Counted from the stretch's first letter, positions 35,649 through 47,297 are shown. The stretch: 64,000 bases of DNA from Lepus europaeus (GCF_033115175.1 NC_084827.1:21136001-21200000); one strand, 5' to 3'. Translations and numbers: made by a program. The notes: generated by a model not told the origin, from the letters alone.

Positions 35649-37640
35649 TATCACACGGCTTCTGTGCATTGATGTGGGATTGGGCTGGTCTTGGGAGGTG
35701 TGGGTAGGGGGAACTAAACTGAGGGGTCATAAGAGGCAGGATCTTCCAAGCATGGGGACCCCATGAACTTTGACCTTGTTGCCAGATGATGCTAAGCTGT
35801 GTAGGGGTGGAAGCAAGTGGAGACCCCTTTTCCCCCTCTTAGTGTATCTCTGGGAGGCAAAACTTGAGAGGGTTGCTTTGAGAGTTTCCTAGGAGGACTC
35901 AAAATGAGGAAGATTGGAGCACTATAGCCCTGGCTTTCACTGGACATCAGTCTAAGCCAGCGGACACAGAGCATCCAGAGGGCAGAATCTTACAGATGCA
36001 GGAATAGGTAGAGAGGGTGAGTTGCTGTGGCATTTAAGGTAGCAGCTCCCTAACAGGGGAAGCCCTCTCTGTCCTTTCCTCTTTGGAAATCTGTGTAACC
36101 TAAGATCAGAAGTTGTGCTTTTTTTTTCCCCATTTGCCACATGGGTATCTTGAGTGTTGATGCTACCTTCGTTAAATTCAGATCTACAGATAATTGCTGA
36201 GAGAAACTGCATGCATTACCATTGCCTTATTTCCAATGAGGAAAGTCTGTCTTTGAGGGGCTCGCATTCCTTGGTTCTATCTTCTTGACTTTTAGTAAAG
36301 GGGAGGAATGCTATCTGCACTGTTGGTCGAGGTGGTCACAGAACACACCAACGTAGAAACTTGGAGAAATGACAATGTGCTAACTGGAGAGGGCTTTGAG
36401 CAATTTGGAAATGAGCGCTGTATTGAATGCAGCATAAATGATTATCTTGCTGAAGGCTGCAGCACTTTAACGTGTAATTTCTACACTGGTAACCCCACCT
36501 ATTTAAATGGAAGCTCCGTGTGAGATGTTTTGTCTTTGAAACCACTGGAATGGAATTTTAAGCCCTTGGATTTTTTTCCCCCTTTTGCCTGAGGAAAGAA
36601 GATACTAGAAATTCCATTTTTTTAATTTGAATTCCTTTATTTCATTTATATTCATGCAGCTCAAGCATCTAGTAAGTTTGGCTGGTATTTGAATTAATAT
36701 TTACAGGTAAAACCTTGCTGAAAATAAAATAGATTAAGTGGAGAATATTTTTCCCACAGCTTCCTTCTCTAACGAAAATGAAATAACCCAGCCTCCCTCC
36801 TCCTCTGAATGTCCCCATCTGTCAGCTCCATGCTTGTAGGAGCCCACGTTGTCTTGGGGGTGTTCAGGGCCAAAGGTCTTTATATGAAGCAGGATATATT
36901 TTACACAAGCTGGGAGAATTGGGAGTTTAAGATTTATATGTATATTTACCCTTAAATATTCCTCTGAATTATAGGGAACTAAAATGAAAACTCATATTTT
37001 TGGACAGTAATTACAGCTTAAATTCAATGTCTACTGATCAGTATCATGCATAGCATGCAATAAATATTTTAAGATACTAAATCATCTAAAATACCGTAGA
37101 GTGGTATAGGATTGATGAATAAATATTATTCTAACATCTCAGTTTAAAAATATCACGATATTTAAACTAATAGCATTAATATTTCATTCTAGTCAAGTGG
37201 TCCGAGTTTAGATTTTGAATTAAAATAAATATAAGACCTATAAATAATGTTGATCCTATATTCATGATGAAAATTATCCCAAAAGACTCTATGCCTGTGT
37301 AGAAAAGGTTCTCATGAAGGAAACATATGTAATTTTACTCTGTAGCTAGTTTTTAACAACTCAGAATTGAGTTTGGTAGTGGAGTTTCATGGTTTTCAAA
37401 TATGATGGGTCATACCTTTGTGATGCATGGACATTTGCACACTTTAAAGATGTCTAGGAAGTTTGACATGAAGTTGTTAGTGTTTTCCCTAGTTCCCCTA
37501 ATACTTGAGATCATGGAATCTTGGAGTGAGAAGGAGTTTGAGATCTTCAGTTGCATCACCTTCCATCCAAAGTGAATCTACCTATCCAGACTGTTGGTAG
37601 GTAGTAATTCAATGTCATCTTTTGTTCCTTTTGTGTTGAA
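35649..37640. other. Intronic, AT-rich towards 37 kb
   Basis: No exon is recognised. The region at 36600-37300 is strongly AT-rich. Confidence 0.4.
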
Positions 37641-37642
37641 TA

Positions 37643-37770
37643 CATGAAGGGTCTTCAAAAAGTTCATTGAAATACATGTCATGAAAAAATTATGCATGGA
37701 TTTAAAAATTCTTTTCATACCAAAATAAACTTTTAACTCCATTTTCCACAAACTTTTTGGAATTCTCTTG
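37643..37770 (+). mobile_element. Tc1/mariner-type MITE, 128 bp, TA-flanked
   Basis: The left end CATGAAGGGTCTTCAAAAAG and the reverse complement of the right end CAAGAGAATTCCAAAAAG form imperfect terminal inverted repeats. A TA lies on each side (37641-37642 and 37771-37772). It has no coding capacity. A related interior fragment occurs at 27380. Confidence 0.7.
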
Positions 37771-37772
37771 TA

Positions 37773-38981
37773 TCTCTACGCCCCTCGTCTTTTATGGGAT
37801 AGTCCTTCAGATGTTTGAAGACCCCTGAGCCTGGAATTCTCCTGGCTAAGCATTCTTGGTTCACTTGCTCCTAATAAGAGAGCAGGAGCTAAAGTTGATG
37901 GGCAGCTTCTCACCCACCAGGCACTGTGATGAACACATAACATGCCTGCGCTTACTTGGTCTTTGCCACGGTTCTCTCAGAGAAGGAAAGAATGCTATCT
38001 AGAAAACTGCGAACCTATATTCAAACCTAGGCCAGATGGTCTCAAAGATTTGCTCTTTCAACCATGCTTTCTGTGTTTCAGATACTATGCTTTCAAATTT
38101 TCTGTATGGTATCCTTTCTCTGAACACACTTTTGCTTTCAGTTTAAACATATTCTAAGTTAAGTCCATCTTTCCTTGCCATTCTGAAAACTGCCTTAGAG
38201 CAGGAATGGGTGATCCCTTGGCACAGAGAACTTCTGTAAGCATTGTATTCTCAGTTTGGTGATGGCCAGAGTGACAAATGGTCTGGTCAGCCTATCCTTG
38301 CTGGGCAGTGGCCACGGCACAGGAATGGCGACTGACTGCTCATGACCCTGTGTTCCTTCCCTGCTGCTGGCGTAGCCACACGGCTCCCAGGAAAATGCTG
38401 GGAGACTTGTGTTCCTTTAGTAGCATTGATGGGAACTTCCTATTGCTCCAGATGTTTTCTGAGAGGGATTGTGGATGGGGAGAGTTGTGTTATTACAGAT
38501 GGTTGAGTGGTTTATATATCAGGAGGTTTTCCACGGAAGTACTAACGGACCCCAAATTCTCTTGTGAAATCTGTGACAGGATGTTGAGAAATTTGGGCTC
38601 CAGATAGCACTTTGGGAAAACATCAAAATAAATACATGTGGTTTGTGCCTACTCCTTTCCCAAATGAAAATACAACTGGTTGACAGCATTTCCCCCACAT
38701 GTGGAATCAAGTTCCAGATCAAATGGAGAGATGATCGAATGAGCATATTTGTATCAAGTTTCATTTATTTGCTTCTCATGTCCATGAGGAGTCCAATCTA
38801 GAGTGATTGAGTATGTCTATCAGAACCAGAGTTTGTGCATTATTAATGTCAGAAAAGCAGATAATTTGATTTATGTTGGTAGGGAACAATCGGAGTTCTC
38901 ACTCTGTCTCCTTCAATATCAGATTCTCAGGGTCTCAGCAGATGCATGGTCACTACAACACAATTCTTATCAAGATAAAAT
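37773..38981. other. Intronic, no feature seen
   Basis: No exon or repeat was recognised with confidence. Confidence 0.4.
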
Positions 38982-39300
38982 TTGTTTAATATTTATTGGA
39001 AAGTCAATGTTGGACAGGGAGAGACAGACAGGGAGAGAGACTTTCCATCTGCTGGTTCATTCTCCAGATGGCTACAATGGCTGGGACTCGGCCAGGTCAA
39101 AACCAGGAATTGGGAGCTTCTTCCAGGTCTTCTATGTGGATGCAGGGGCCCAAACACCTGGACCATCTTCTACTTCTTTTCCCAGGCCATTAGCAGGGAG
39201 CTGAATCAGAAGTGGAACAGTCGGGACACAAACTGGTGTCTACATGGGGTACTGGTGTTGCAGAGTGGCTCTTACCTGCTATGCCACAGCATGACTTCAA
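38982..39300 (-). mobile_element. C-SINE, antisense, diverged
   Basis: 'tttaatatttattggaaagtca' tail complement, 'ccatctgctggttcattctcc' and terminal 'tatgccacagca'. Confidence 0.88.
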
Positions 39301-39982
39301 GAATTGCATTCTTTTAGCCACCTTTTGGGGGTGGACCTGGCCAGCAGCTCACCTGTGCCTGTGGAGCCCTAGCCCCAGAGCCTCTTGGTGGTGCTGCTAT
39401 GCACTGTACACTGCTGGTATCCTTCTAGGAGAGCTGTAATAAGTTGGGTTATACATTTTACATTGAACACTTTTGATCTTTTTAGAGTTCCTCTAGGTTT
39501 TCCTATTAGGTAAAGCAGCTTTATATACTTTTTGTTTCCATGGTAATGGATTCCAGGACTACTTGAGAAAACCACTGGCTTCATGTGCCTGTAGAAAGCT
39601 GGAACATTCTGGACTAGCACAGTAAGTAACAGCCCACCTGTAGGAGGAGCACAGGCCTGAGGAAAACACTTGAGAACCATGATCATGGAGTGACATGAGC
39701 ATATTTTTGCACTGCAACCAGCGGGATTTGGGAAGTGAGTCCTGCATTGCAAGCAAATGGCTTGGGAGCATTAGCATGAGATTTAGTGTTTGCTAATCAG
39801 CCCAGGGCAGAGAGAGCAGAATTAACTTGAGGTGTTAATTTCAAATTGAAGTATGCAAGAAACCACGGTGCCCCATTTCTGGATTGTCTTCCATCTTCCT
39901 GAGCATTTATAAGTGTCAGCTCTACTCTGGGTGCATCTGTGGGGGCAGGGGAAGCTTCCTTGGATGTTTTCCTGTTGGTAAA
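39301..39982. other. Intronic, no feature seen
   Basis: Unique-looking sequence up to the start of the nested L1 block. Confidence 0.4.
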
Positions 39983-40636
39983 TGGAAAATTGTTTTAGTT
40001 TATTTTAAGGAATACAAATTCCATAAGTACATCTTTAGGAATATGGTTACTCTTCCCACCATACCCGCCCTCTCACACCTCCTCTTCCTCCTCCTCCTCC
40101 CCCCTCTTCCCTTGCCAGTTCCATTCTCCATTAAGATTCATTTTCTTTGTTTTACTGTGAGTTTGATTACAACGGATCGTGGCGAAGATCTTTTTTGGTC
40201 ATGTCTATTAGGAGTTACATGTGCTTCCTGTACTTGGATGTCCCTTTCTTTCTCCAAATTAGTGAAGTTTTTTGTGTTATTTCACTAAAAAGGCCTTTTA
40301 ATCCTTTCTCTTTCCATGCCTGTAGGAACTCTTAGAATCCATATGGTGGGTCATTTGATAGTATCTTGTAGATTCCCTACAGTGCTTTTAGTTTTCTAAT
40401 TTCCTTTTTCTTGTCTTTGGTTTGTATAATTTCCTGTGCTTTGTCTTCTAAGCTGCTTGTTCTTTGTTCTGCATCACTGATTCTATTGGTAAGGCTCTCC
40501 ACTGCATTTCCTATTCATTCTATTGAATTCTTCATTTCATTTTGACTTTTTAAAAATCTCAATTTCATGGGAGAAATTCTTTCATGTCTTGTACAGATTT
40601 CAGTAGTTCATGCATTTGCTTTACTTGTATGTTATC

Positions 40637-40949
40637 TTTTTCTTTTAAAAGATTTTATTTGAAAGGCAGAGTTACAGAGAGGCAGAAAGAGAGGTCTTCA
40701 ATCCACTGGTTCACTCCCCAGTTGGCTACAAAAGCTGGAGCTGTGCTGATCCGAAGGTAGGAGCCAGGAGTTTATTCCAGGTCTAACGTGGGTGCAGGGG
40801 CCCTAGCACTTGGGCCGTCTTCTACTGCTTTCTCAGGCCATAGCAGAGAGCTGGATAGGAAGTGGAGCAGCCAGGACTCAAACTGGCGCCCATATGGGAT
40901 GCCGGCACTGTAGGCAGTGGATTTACCTGCTATGCCACAGCACTGGCCC
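40637..40949 (-). mobile_element. C-SINE inserted in the old L1-type ORF1
   Basis: Complete antisense copy ending 'ccacagcactggcc'. It splits the degenerate ORF1. Confidence 0.93.
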
Positions 40950-42490
40950 TCTATATAATCTTATGATCAGTTTCTTGAATTCCATTTCTTGCATTTCTTC
41001 CATCTCATCTTCACAATCTAGTATTGAAGTGTTGTTCTCTTGGGTGTCATGTTGTCTGTCTTACTCGTGTTTCTTAAATTGGTGCATTTGTTCGTTATTT
41101 GTTAGTTTTTTTTTTTTTCTTCCTGTACCAGCTTTTATCTTTGTACTATTCCTCTTAGGTAAGTGGAGTGTCTGCTTTCAGTTAATATCTAGAGGCTTCA
41201 GTGGGTGTGGCCAGGTAGCTCTGTTCATTTCTCAAAGGTGAAGGGGATGTCTAAGGTGTCACACCCAGGTTTGGCGTGTTTAATTTTTTTTTTTTTTTAT
41301 CGGAAGGGAAGTTTATTCTGCTCAGCTGAGCTCCTCTCCTCAAAGGACAGCAGTGCCTGAGCGCTGCCCACTGTGGGTATATTACTCCTCTGCTCTGCCC
41401 CATGGACCGCACAAAGGATCTGTGAGTTGTCTGTGTAAGCTCAGATTCCCCAGCCATGTCCCTCACAGGTAACCAGGAAGCCCTGAGCCTATGGAATCTA
41501 CCAATGAGATTGCTCAAAGTCCCAGCCACACTGTGAGTCCTCCCACACAGCCTTAGTTTTTTTTTTTTTTTTCTTTTTTCACAGTCCCAACACAAACCTC
41601 CCACATCACGAGCTCCCAGGCCCCTGTTAGTTCTCCCCATCAGTCAGGAGTCTCTACTTGGCTGGTTGCTGGGCGTGGACATGAGCTGGTGCAGCTGTTA
41701 ACATATGTCCAAAATGGTGCTTGTTCTATCTGCGTGTAACAGGACACTGTTGCAAAGTGATTGGGGAGAGAGAAACGTGTCTCCTTTTTTTTTAATCCCC
41801 TCTAGTTTGGCAAGTACACTATCCCCTACGGGGCTCCAAGCTGGGTTCCCTCCAGGCTCTTCTGCAGCTTTATCGCCAGTGGCTTGGACTGCTATGGCCT
41901 GGTTTCACCTCACTTTCCAACGCTGGTGCGTGGGCTCTTGGCTACTGGAGTCATGAATTGTGGGAATCTATCCCCTCCACGTAGGTCCACCATGTCCCTC
42001 TAATTTGGGTAGAGTTTCCTCTGCCATTTTATCCTAACTCTTCCATGAGACTGCACTTGTTCCACTTTTTTTTTTTAATTTTTTTTTAACTTTTATTTAA
42101 TGAATATAAATTTCCAGTATACAGCTTATGGATTACAATGGCTTCCCCTTCCCATAATTTCCCTCCCCTCTCCCGCTCCCTTTCCCCTTCCATTTGCATC
42201 AAGATTCATTTTCAATTCTATTTATATACAGAAGATCAATTTAGTATAAAGATTTCAACAGTTTGCACCCACATAGAAACACAAAGTGAAACATACTGTT
42301 TGAGTACTAGTTATAGCATTAAATCAAAATGGACAGTACATTAAGGACAGAGATCCCACATCAGGAGCAAGCGCACAGTGGCTCCTGTTGTTGACCCAAC
42401 AAATTGACACTCTAGTTTATGGCACCAGTAACCGCCCTAGGCTGTCGTCATGAGTTGCCAAGGCTATGAAAGCCTTCCAAGTTCCCCGAC

Positions 42491-43037
42491 TCTGATCATA
42501 TTTATACAAGGTCATAAAAGACAGGGTGAGGATAATAACCAATGATCCTAAGAGTGGCATTTACCAGGTTTGAACAATTATACAGCATTAAGTGGGGAAG
42601 AGGACCATCAGTACACACAGGTTGGGAGTAGAGCCATTGGTGGTAGAGTAGAGGTTATGATTACAAAGGAATGAGGCCCAAGTGCACTAGGCAGGGTCTA
42701 GAACAAAGGACAGAGTCATTATTAGAGGAGCTAAGAAAGGTGCTGTCTAAGCTACAATTAAGTTTTCTGATTGAGAGGCAAATAGAACCTGACAGAAGGG
42801 GCTTGATAATAATCTGGTGGGCTTTAGGCCTTGTAAGTTAACAGGCCCAGACCTATCTATCTCTTCACATGGGGTACATCCTAAGGGAGGTGTGAACCTC
42901 CTAGGGGAAGGCACTCTGTTGACTTTCATTACTTGGCTGGCCTGGGAGGAGAGCTGGCCAGGTAAAGGCAGGTGGCATCTCTAACAAGAAATTTACAGTT
43001 CTGCCTGCAATGTTGCTGACCCTACTTGACCATACCC
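42491..43037 (-). other. Segment between the gag-like stretch and the L1 3' tail
   Basis: About 0.55 kb is not shared with the 3' UTRs of the L1 copies at 46457 and 47822. It has no ORF of note. It may belong to the captured sequence or to a family-specific 3' UTR. Confidence 0.4.
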
Positions 43038-43400
43038 TCAGCTGCAGTGGTCACTTTGGAAGTTGGGCTGAGTGAAGGGCTTTTCAGCTTGGAGCCAATA
43101 AGATCTGTGGCTCTGACCTGGGCATCCTTCGACTCCAGGGCAGGTCCATTTCCAGTGATCCAACTCTTGGCAGAGCTGCCAGGGCTCTTCACAAGCTGAC
43201 TTCTGCTGAAGCCCAGGCTTACCACATTGAAAGCCACTGCAGTGGACTGGCCTGTTGGGTCTCCTTGAGGGCAGATCACCGTACAGATCAGCCATTAATA
43301 GGCCTGCCACCCATTGCTTCTGATGCCTAGCTTTCTTTTCCTCCTGGTTTGTGTTAAAGCAGACCAGAGGATGCAAGTCAAGGGAGTGCCCGTGTCCCAT
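43038..43400 (-). pseudogene. Decayed retroviral gag-like (capsid end/nucleocapsid) segment inside the L1-type element
   Basis: A 120-codon open stretch shows, in order: a charged FNTNQEEKKARHQKQ segment (residues 15-29) like the charged end of gammaretroviral-type capsid; a knuckle-like C59-G-K-P-G ... C70; and C77 ... D81-H82-W83-K84 ... C87-P88. That order resembles the two zinc knuckles of class I endogenous retrovirus nucleocapsids, with key Cys/His positions lost in both. It is not a functional gag: there is no matrix, protease or polymerase nearby. Convergent chance similarity is possible. Confidence 0.4.
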
Positions 43401-44488
43401 CTCTAATCTTCGGTGGCCTGAACTACAAGTCTATAGTCACAGGCATGTTCTGTAGTAGTTTTTCTAAGGTAGACAATGCCCATGAGGAAAATTATATTCT
43501 CACTTTAAAACTTTCTTTCCCTTTGGTCTGAAAGGGAGGTTGTTTTTTCTACTTACTGTATACTTCGCTGATGGCGAAGAGAATCTAGCTATGAGATTAT
43601 TATTTAAGTTCTTATTTTGGCTATGCTATTACAGAAAAATGTTAGCCATCTCTTATAAGGTCTAAAGATTAAATTGTGTGTCCTACAGATTCCTTCATAA
43701 TAGAATTAGTTCCCTACCTTGAAGAGAATAGAGAAATGAAAGAACAAGTTGGGCTTAGAATAGAGAAATGAGGGAGCAAGTCCTAGATCACTTGCTGACA
43801 ATAGCAATATTACATGAATACTTAGCAAACCGTTTCAACCCTTAGATAAGAACTTAATAAAACATTTACCAGAAGGTCCAATGCCTTCTATAAATTTTAA
43901 GAATCATGTATTTGAAAACACCTCTTAAATATCTAAGATGGTGTAGTTGGTTTAACCAGTAAACTTAAGCACAACCATATAAAATGTTTTTAGTTTCTTT
44001 CTACCAACAAGTTTAAAACATATGATACACAGATTCAGGTCACACAAATTAAAATGTATCTTTGATTGATTTTAGCAGCTTAAATTTATGGACAATCTTA
44101 TCTAAAAGCAATTTGAAATAAAACTCTTAATAAAATTTCCCCATGTGGACATACAATATGTACGCACATATAACATAGTATAATAGACCAATATCAAAAT
44201 CCAAAATATCTGGTTGAAATAAGATTCCTTAAAATCATGACATAACATAGACCAAATTTGATCATTGTTACAGGGTGATTATTCAAGTCTTTGAAAATAA
44301 ACACATAGTTAAATAACCCATAGCTCTTAATAAAAATTCAGCTGTTTTTGAACAATTAGAATTTAACAGACATCAAGAGAACATAATAGATTACTTTAAC
44401 ACATTGCTCTAACAGTGCATCAGAGTTTAATTCTATGTCAAAGAGAAATTGAGCTTCCTGTGATCTTTTGCTGTGAGGTTTCCTTCCT
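43401..44488 (-). other. AT-rich segment between ORF1 and the gag-like stretch
   Basis: This is about 1.1 kb with stops in all frames and no ORF2 motifs. It includes an approximate 30-bp tandem repeat (43731-43785, AGAATAGAGAAATGA units) and a small perfect hairpin CTTCGC/GCGAAG near 43566. Origin unknown. Confidence 0.5.
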
Positions 44489-45547
44489 TTACCTTCTTTC
44501 ATATTGGTGACCATGTTTCTGTGTTTCTGTGTGTAACACATCTTTAAGCATCTTTTGCAGGGCAGGATGAGTGGCAACAAATTCTTCCAGTTTCTGTTTG
44601 CTATGAAAAGTCTTAATTTCACCTTCATTCACAAATGAGAGCTTTGCAGGATATAGTATTCTGGGCTGGCAGTTTTTCTCTCTTAGTACCTGGGCTATGT
44701 CTCGCCATTCCCTTCTAGCTTGTAGGGTTTCTGCTGAGAAGTCTGCTGTGAGTCTAATTGGAGATCCTCTGAGAGTAATCTGACGTTTCTCTCTTGCACC
44801 TTTTAGAATCTTTTCTTTATGTTTCACTGTGGTGAGTTTGATTACAACATGTCGTGGTGAGGATCTCTTTTGGTCATGTTTATTAGGGGTTCTATAAGCT
44901 TCCTGTACTAAGATGCCTCTGTCCTCCAAACCTGGGAAATTTTCTGCTAGTATCTCACTGAAAATGCCTTCTAATCCTTTCTCCCTCTCCATGCCTTCAG
45001 GAACTCCTAGAACCCGAATGTTAGATTTTTTAATAGTATCCTGTAGATTCCCGACAATATTTTTTAGATTTCTAATTTCTTCTTCTTTTCTTTGGTTTGC
45101 CTGTTTCCTTTCCTGTTCTCTGTCTTCTAAGTCTGATATTCTCTCTTCTGCTTCGCCCATTCTGTTTTTAAGGCTCTCTAATGTGTTTGTCATTTGATCT
45201 ATTGAATTCTTCATTTCATTATGATTTCTCATCACTATCACCATTTCTTGTTCCACTAGTTGTTTCATTTCATTTTGATTCCTACTTAATATTTCACTTT
45301 CACAAGAGAGATTTTCTATCTTGTCCTTTAAGGATTTCTGTAGTTCAAGAATTTGTTTTTGAGAACTTCTTAATGTTCTTATCAATTTTTTGAGATCTGC
45401 TTCTTGCATTTCTTCTATCTCATCATCTCCATAATCTTGAGTTGGGGTGTCTTTTTCATTTGGGGGCATCATAGTGTCTTCCTTGTTCTTGTTACCTCGG
45501 TTTTTGCGTTTGTTGTTTGGCATGTTGGAGATATTTGGTTTCTTCAC
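44489..45547 (-). CDS. L1 ORF1p-like RNA-binding protein, intact 352 codons
   Basis: This encodes an L1 ORF1-type protein, the trimeric nucleic-acid chaperone that coats L1 RNA. Residues 1-45 are basic then acidic and disordered. Residues about 50-172 form a long heptad coiled coil. An RRM-like domain follows at about 176-246 (NIRVLGVPE at 176-184, RHVVIKL at 232-238), and a C-terminal domain at about 255-325 with YPAKLSF at 299-305. No frameshift or premature stop interrupts it. Its length is close to that of other mammalian ORF1p. Unlike in a normal L1, no ORF2 follows the stop codon. The start chosen is the first ATG after the 5' UTR. Confidence 0.9.
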   Translation of the reverse strand: MKKPNISNMPNNKRKNRGNKNKEDTMMPPNEKDTPTQDYGDDEIEEMQEADLKKLIRTLRSSQKQILELQKSLKDKIENLSCESEILSRNQNEMKQLVEQEMVIVMRNHNEMKNSIDQMTNTLESLKNRMGEAEERISDLEDREQERKQANQRKEEEIRNLKNIVGNLQDTIKKSNIRVLGVPEGMEREKGLEGIFSEILAENFPGLEDRGILVQEAYRTPNKHDQKRSSPRHVVIKLTTVKHKEKILKGAREKRQITLRGSPIRLTADFSAETLQARREWRDIAQVLREKNCQPRILYPAKLSFVNEGEIKTFHSKQKLEEFVATHPALQKMLKDVLHTETQKHGHQYERR

Positions 45548-46446
45548 TGTGGTGTTTTTTTTTTCTTGTTATACTATGACTCTAGATTAAGTGGACTGTC
45601 TGCTTTCAGTGGAGCCTTAGAGGCTTGAGATGAGTGTGGACTGAGAGCTGTGTTTGGTTCCTCAGGGTTGAGGGTGTGTCAAGATGACACTCCCAGGTTA
45701 GGCGTGGTAAATCTCTCTCTCTCTCTCTTTTTTTTTTTTTTATTCAAAAGGGAAGTAATTCCGCACAGCTGAACCTAATTGGGGGTAGTGAGCAGACAAA
45801 TGATATACCCACAGGAGCCAGAGATAGGAAGCTCTTTCCCAAGGACCACACAGGGAATCTCTGCTGTCCTCAGTGTGGGCTCCAATTCTCCTGCAGTCTC
45901 CCACTGGGTTGCAAAGTTAGATCCTAGTCTCCTGTTATTTCACCCCTCCCCCCAGAGTCAGGTTTTTCTGCTAGGCTCAGGGCCGGTGCAGACCTGAGGT
46001 CGCCCTGCTTATGACGTATGTCCAAAATGGCGCCTGCTCTTTGTCTTGCTTGCCCTTGAGGGGTGAGCGGAGAGAGAGAAACTCGTGTCCGTTTCGGTCA
46101 CTTTTTTTTTCCCTCTCTCTCTTCTAGTTAGCCTGGTGAGCTTTTCCCCACAGAGTTTCAAGCCTCGTTCCCTCTAGCCTCCTCTTTCCGCTTGCCCGCT
46201 GGTGTCTCGGGCTATGGAGGTTCGGCTCACCTCGCGTTCCAGCGCTGGTGCGTTGAGTCTGCTGCTGGTGTCCCGAACTTGGGCTCCCACGCTCTCCACG
46301 CAGGTCCACTGTGAATCACTAGTTCTGGAAGAGTTTCCTCTGCTGTTTCTTCCCCTACTCTTCCTTGACCCTGCAGTATCTCCACTTTTATTAACCTGTG
46401 TCTTGCCGAAGAATATCAATGTGCTCCCTTCCTATTCCGCCATCTT
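45548..46446 (-). promoter_or_regulatory. 5' UTR/internal promoter of the young L1-type element
   Basis: The AAGATGGCGG at the extreme 5' end (46437-46446) is a YY1-type site positioned as in L1 promoters. A second CAAAATGGCG motif lies on the plus strand near 46024-46033. The region is GC-richer than the body and contains a (CT)n/(GA)n run at 45714-45727. Confidence 0.65.
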
Positions 46447-46456
46447 CTTGTTCCAC

Positions 46457-47297
46457 TTTTTTTAAAGGTTTTTATTGAATGAATACAAATCTCATATGTA
46501 CAGCTTTTAGGAATATAGTGTTTCTTCCCCCATTCCTGCCCTTCCACCCCTACTCCCATCCCATGTCCTACTCCCTGTCCAACTCCATTTTTCATTAAGA
46601 TTCATTTTTAATTGACTTTATATACAGAAGACGAACTCTAAATACTAAGTAGAGATTTCAACAGTTTGCACCAACACAGATACATAAAGTACAGTTTGGC
46701 GACAAGTTTTACCATTAATTCTCATAGTACACCTCATTAAGGACAGAGGTCCAACATGGGGAATAAGTGCACAGTGACTCTTGTTGATTTAATAATTAAC
46801 ACTCTTATCTTTGACCTCAGTGATCACCCGAGGCTCTTGATGTGCTGCCAAGGCTATGGAAGCCTTTTGAGTCCACAAACTCCATTGGTATTTAGACAGG
46901 GCCACATGCAAAGTAGAAGTTCTCTCCTCCCTTCAGAGAAAAGTACATCCTTCTTTGATGGCCCCTTCTTTGCACTGGGGTCTCAATCACAGAGGTCTTC
47001 CATGCAGAACAGCTTTTGCCACCAGTAGAAGGAAAGAAATAATTAAAATTAGAAGAAATCAACAAAATAGAAACAAAAAAAAAAACAATACAACAGATCA
47101 GCAAAACGAAGAGCTGGTCTTCTGAAAAGATAATATTGATATACCATTGGCTCGACTAAGCAAAAAAAGGAGAGCGAAGACTTAATAAAATTAGATGAAA
47201 AAGGAAATGTAGCAACGGACACCACAGAAATAAAAAGACTCATCAGAAATTACTACAGAGAGCTGTATGCCAACAAACTAGGAAATCTAGAAGAAAA
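46457..47297 (-). mobile_element. Twin-primed (5'-inverted) L1 insertion
   Basis: From 46457 to about 47019 the minus strand carries an L1 3' UTR with poly-A. From 47020 to 47297 the sequence switches to plus orientation and encodes part of ORF2 (between the endonuclease and reverse transcriptase regions; peptide pattern [10 protein letters not shown]...). This head-inversion is the signature of twin priming. The flanks TTCCACTTT (46451-46459, before and within the poly-T) and TTCACTTTG (47298) are an imperfect duplication. Neither part is coding-competent. Confidence 0.75.

Larger units (their letters stand above)
42066..46446 (-). mobile_element. Young L1-type element with intact ORF1 and no ORF2 (half-L1-like)
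   Basis: The element reads on the minus strand. Its 5' end (46446) begins AAGATGGCGG, a YY1-type site as at other mammalian L1 starts. A roughly 0.9-kb 5' UTR leads to ORF1 (45547-44489). Then comes about 2.0 kb with no reverse transcriptase or endonuclease motif in any frame, and a typical rabbit L1 3' tail (about 42490-42066) that matches the ends of the two other L1 copies here. A 10-bp duplication CTTGTTCCAC flanks it (42056-42065 and 46447-46456). The length of 4.38 kb compares with 6-7 kb for a complete L1. The arrangement is that of half-L1 (HAL1) elements, which rely on L1 machinery in trans. An L1 with a private deletion is the alternative. Confidence 0.8.

Noticed and set aside
44356..44628. 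90-codon ORF downstream of and overlapping L1-type ORF1, considered as a start of ORF2
   Set aside because: It overlaps ORF1 in another frame and shows no endonuclease motif; it ends within 130 nt of the ORF1 stop.
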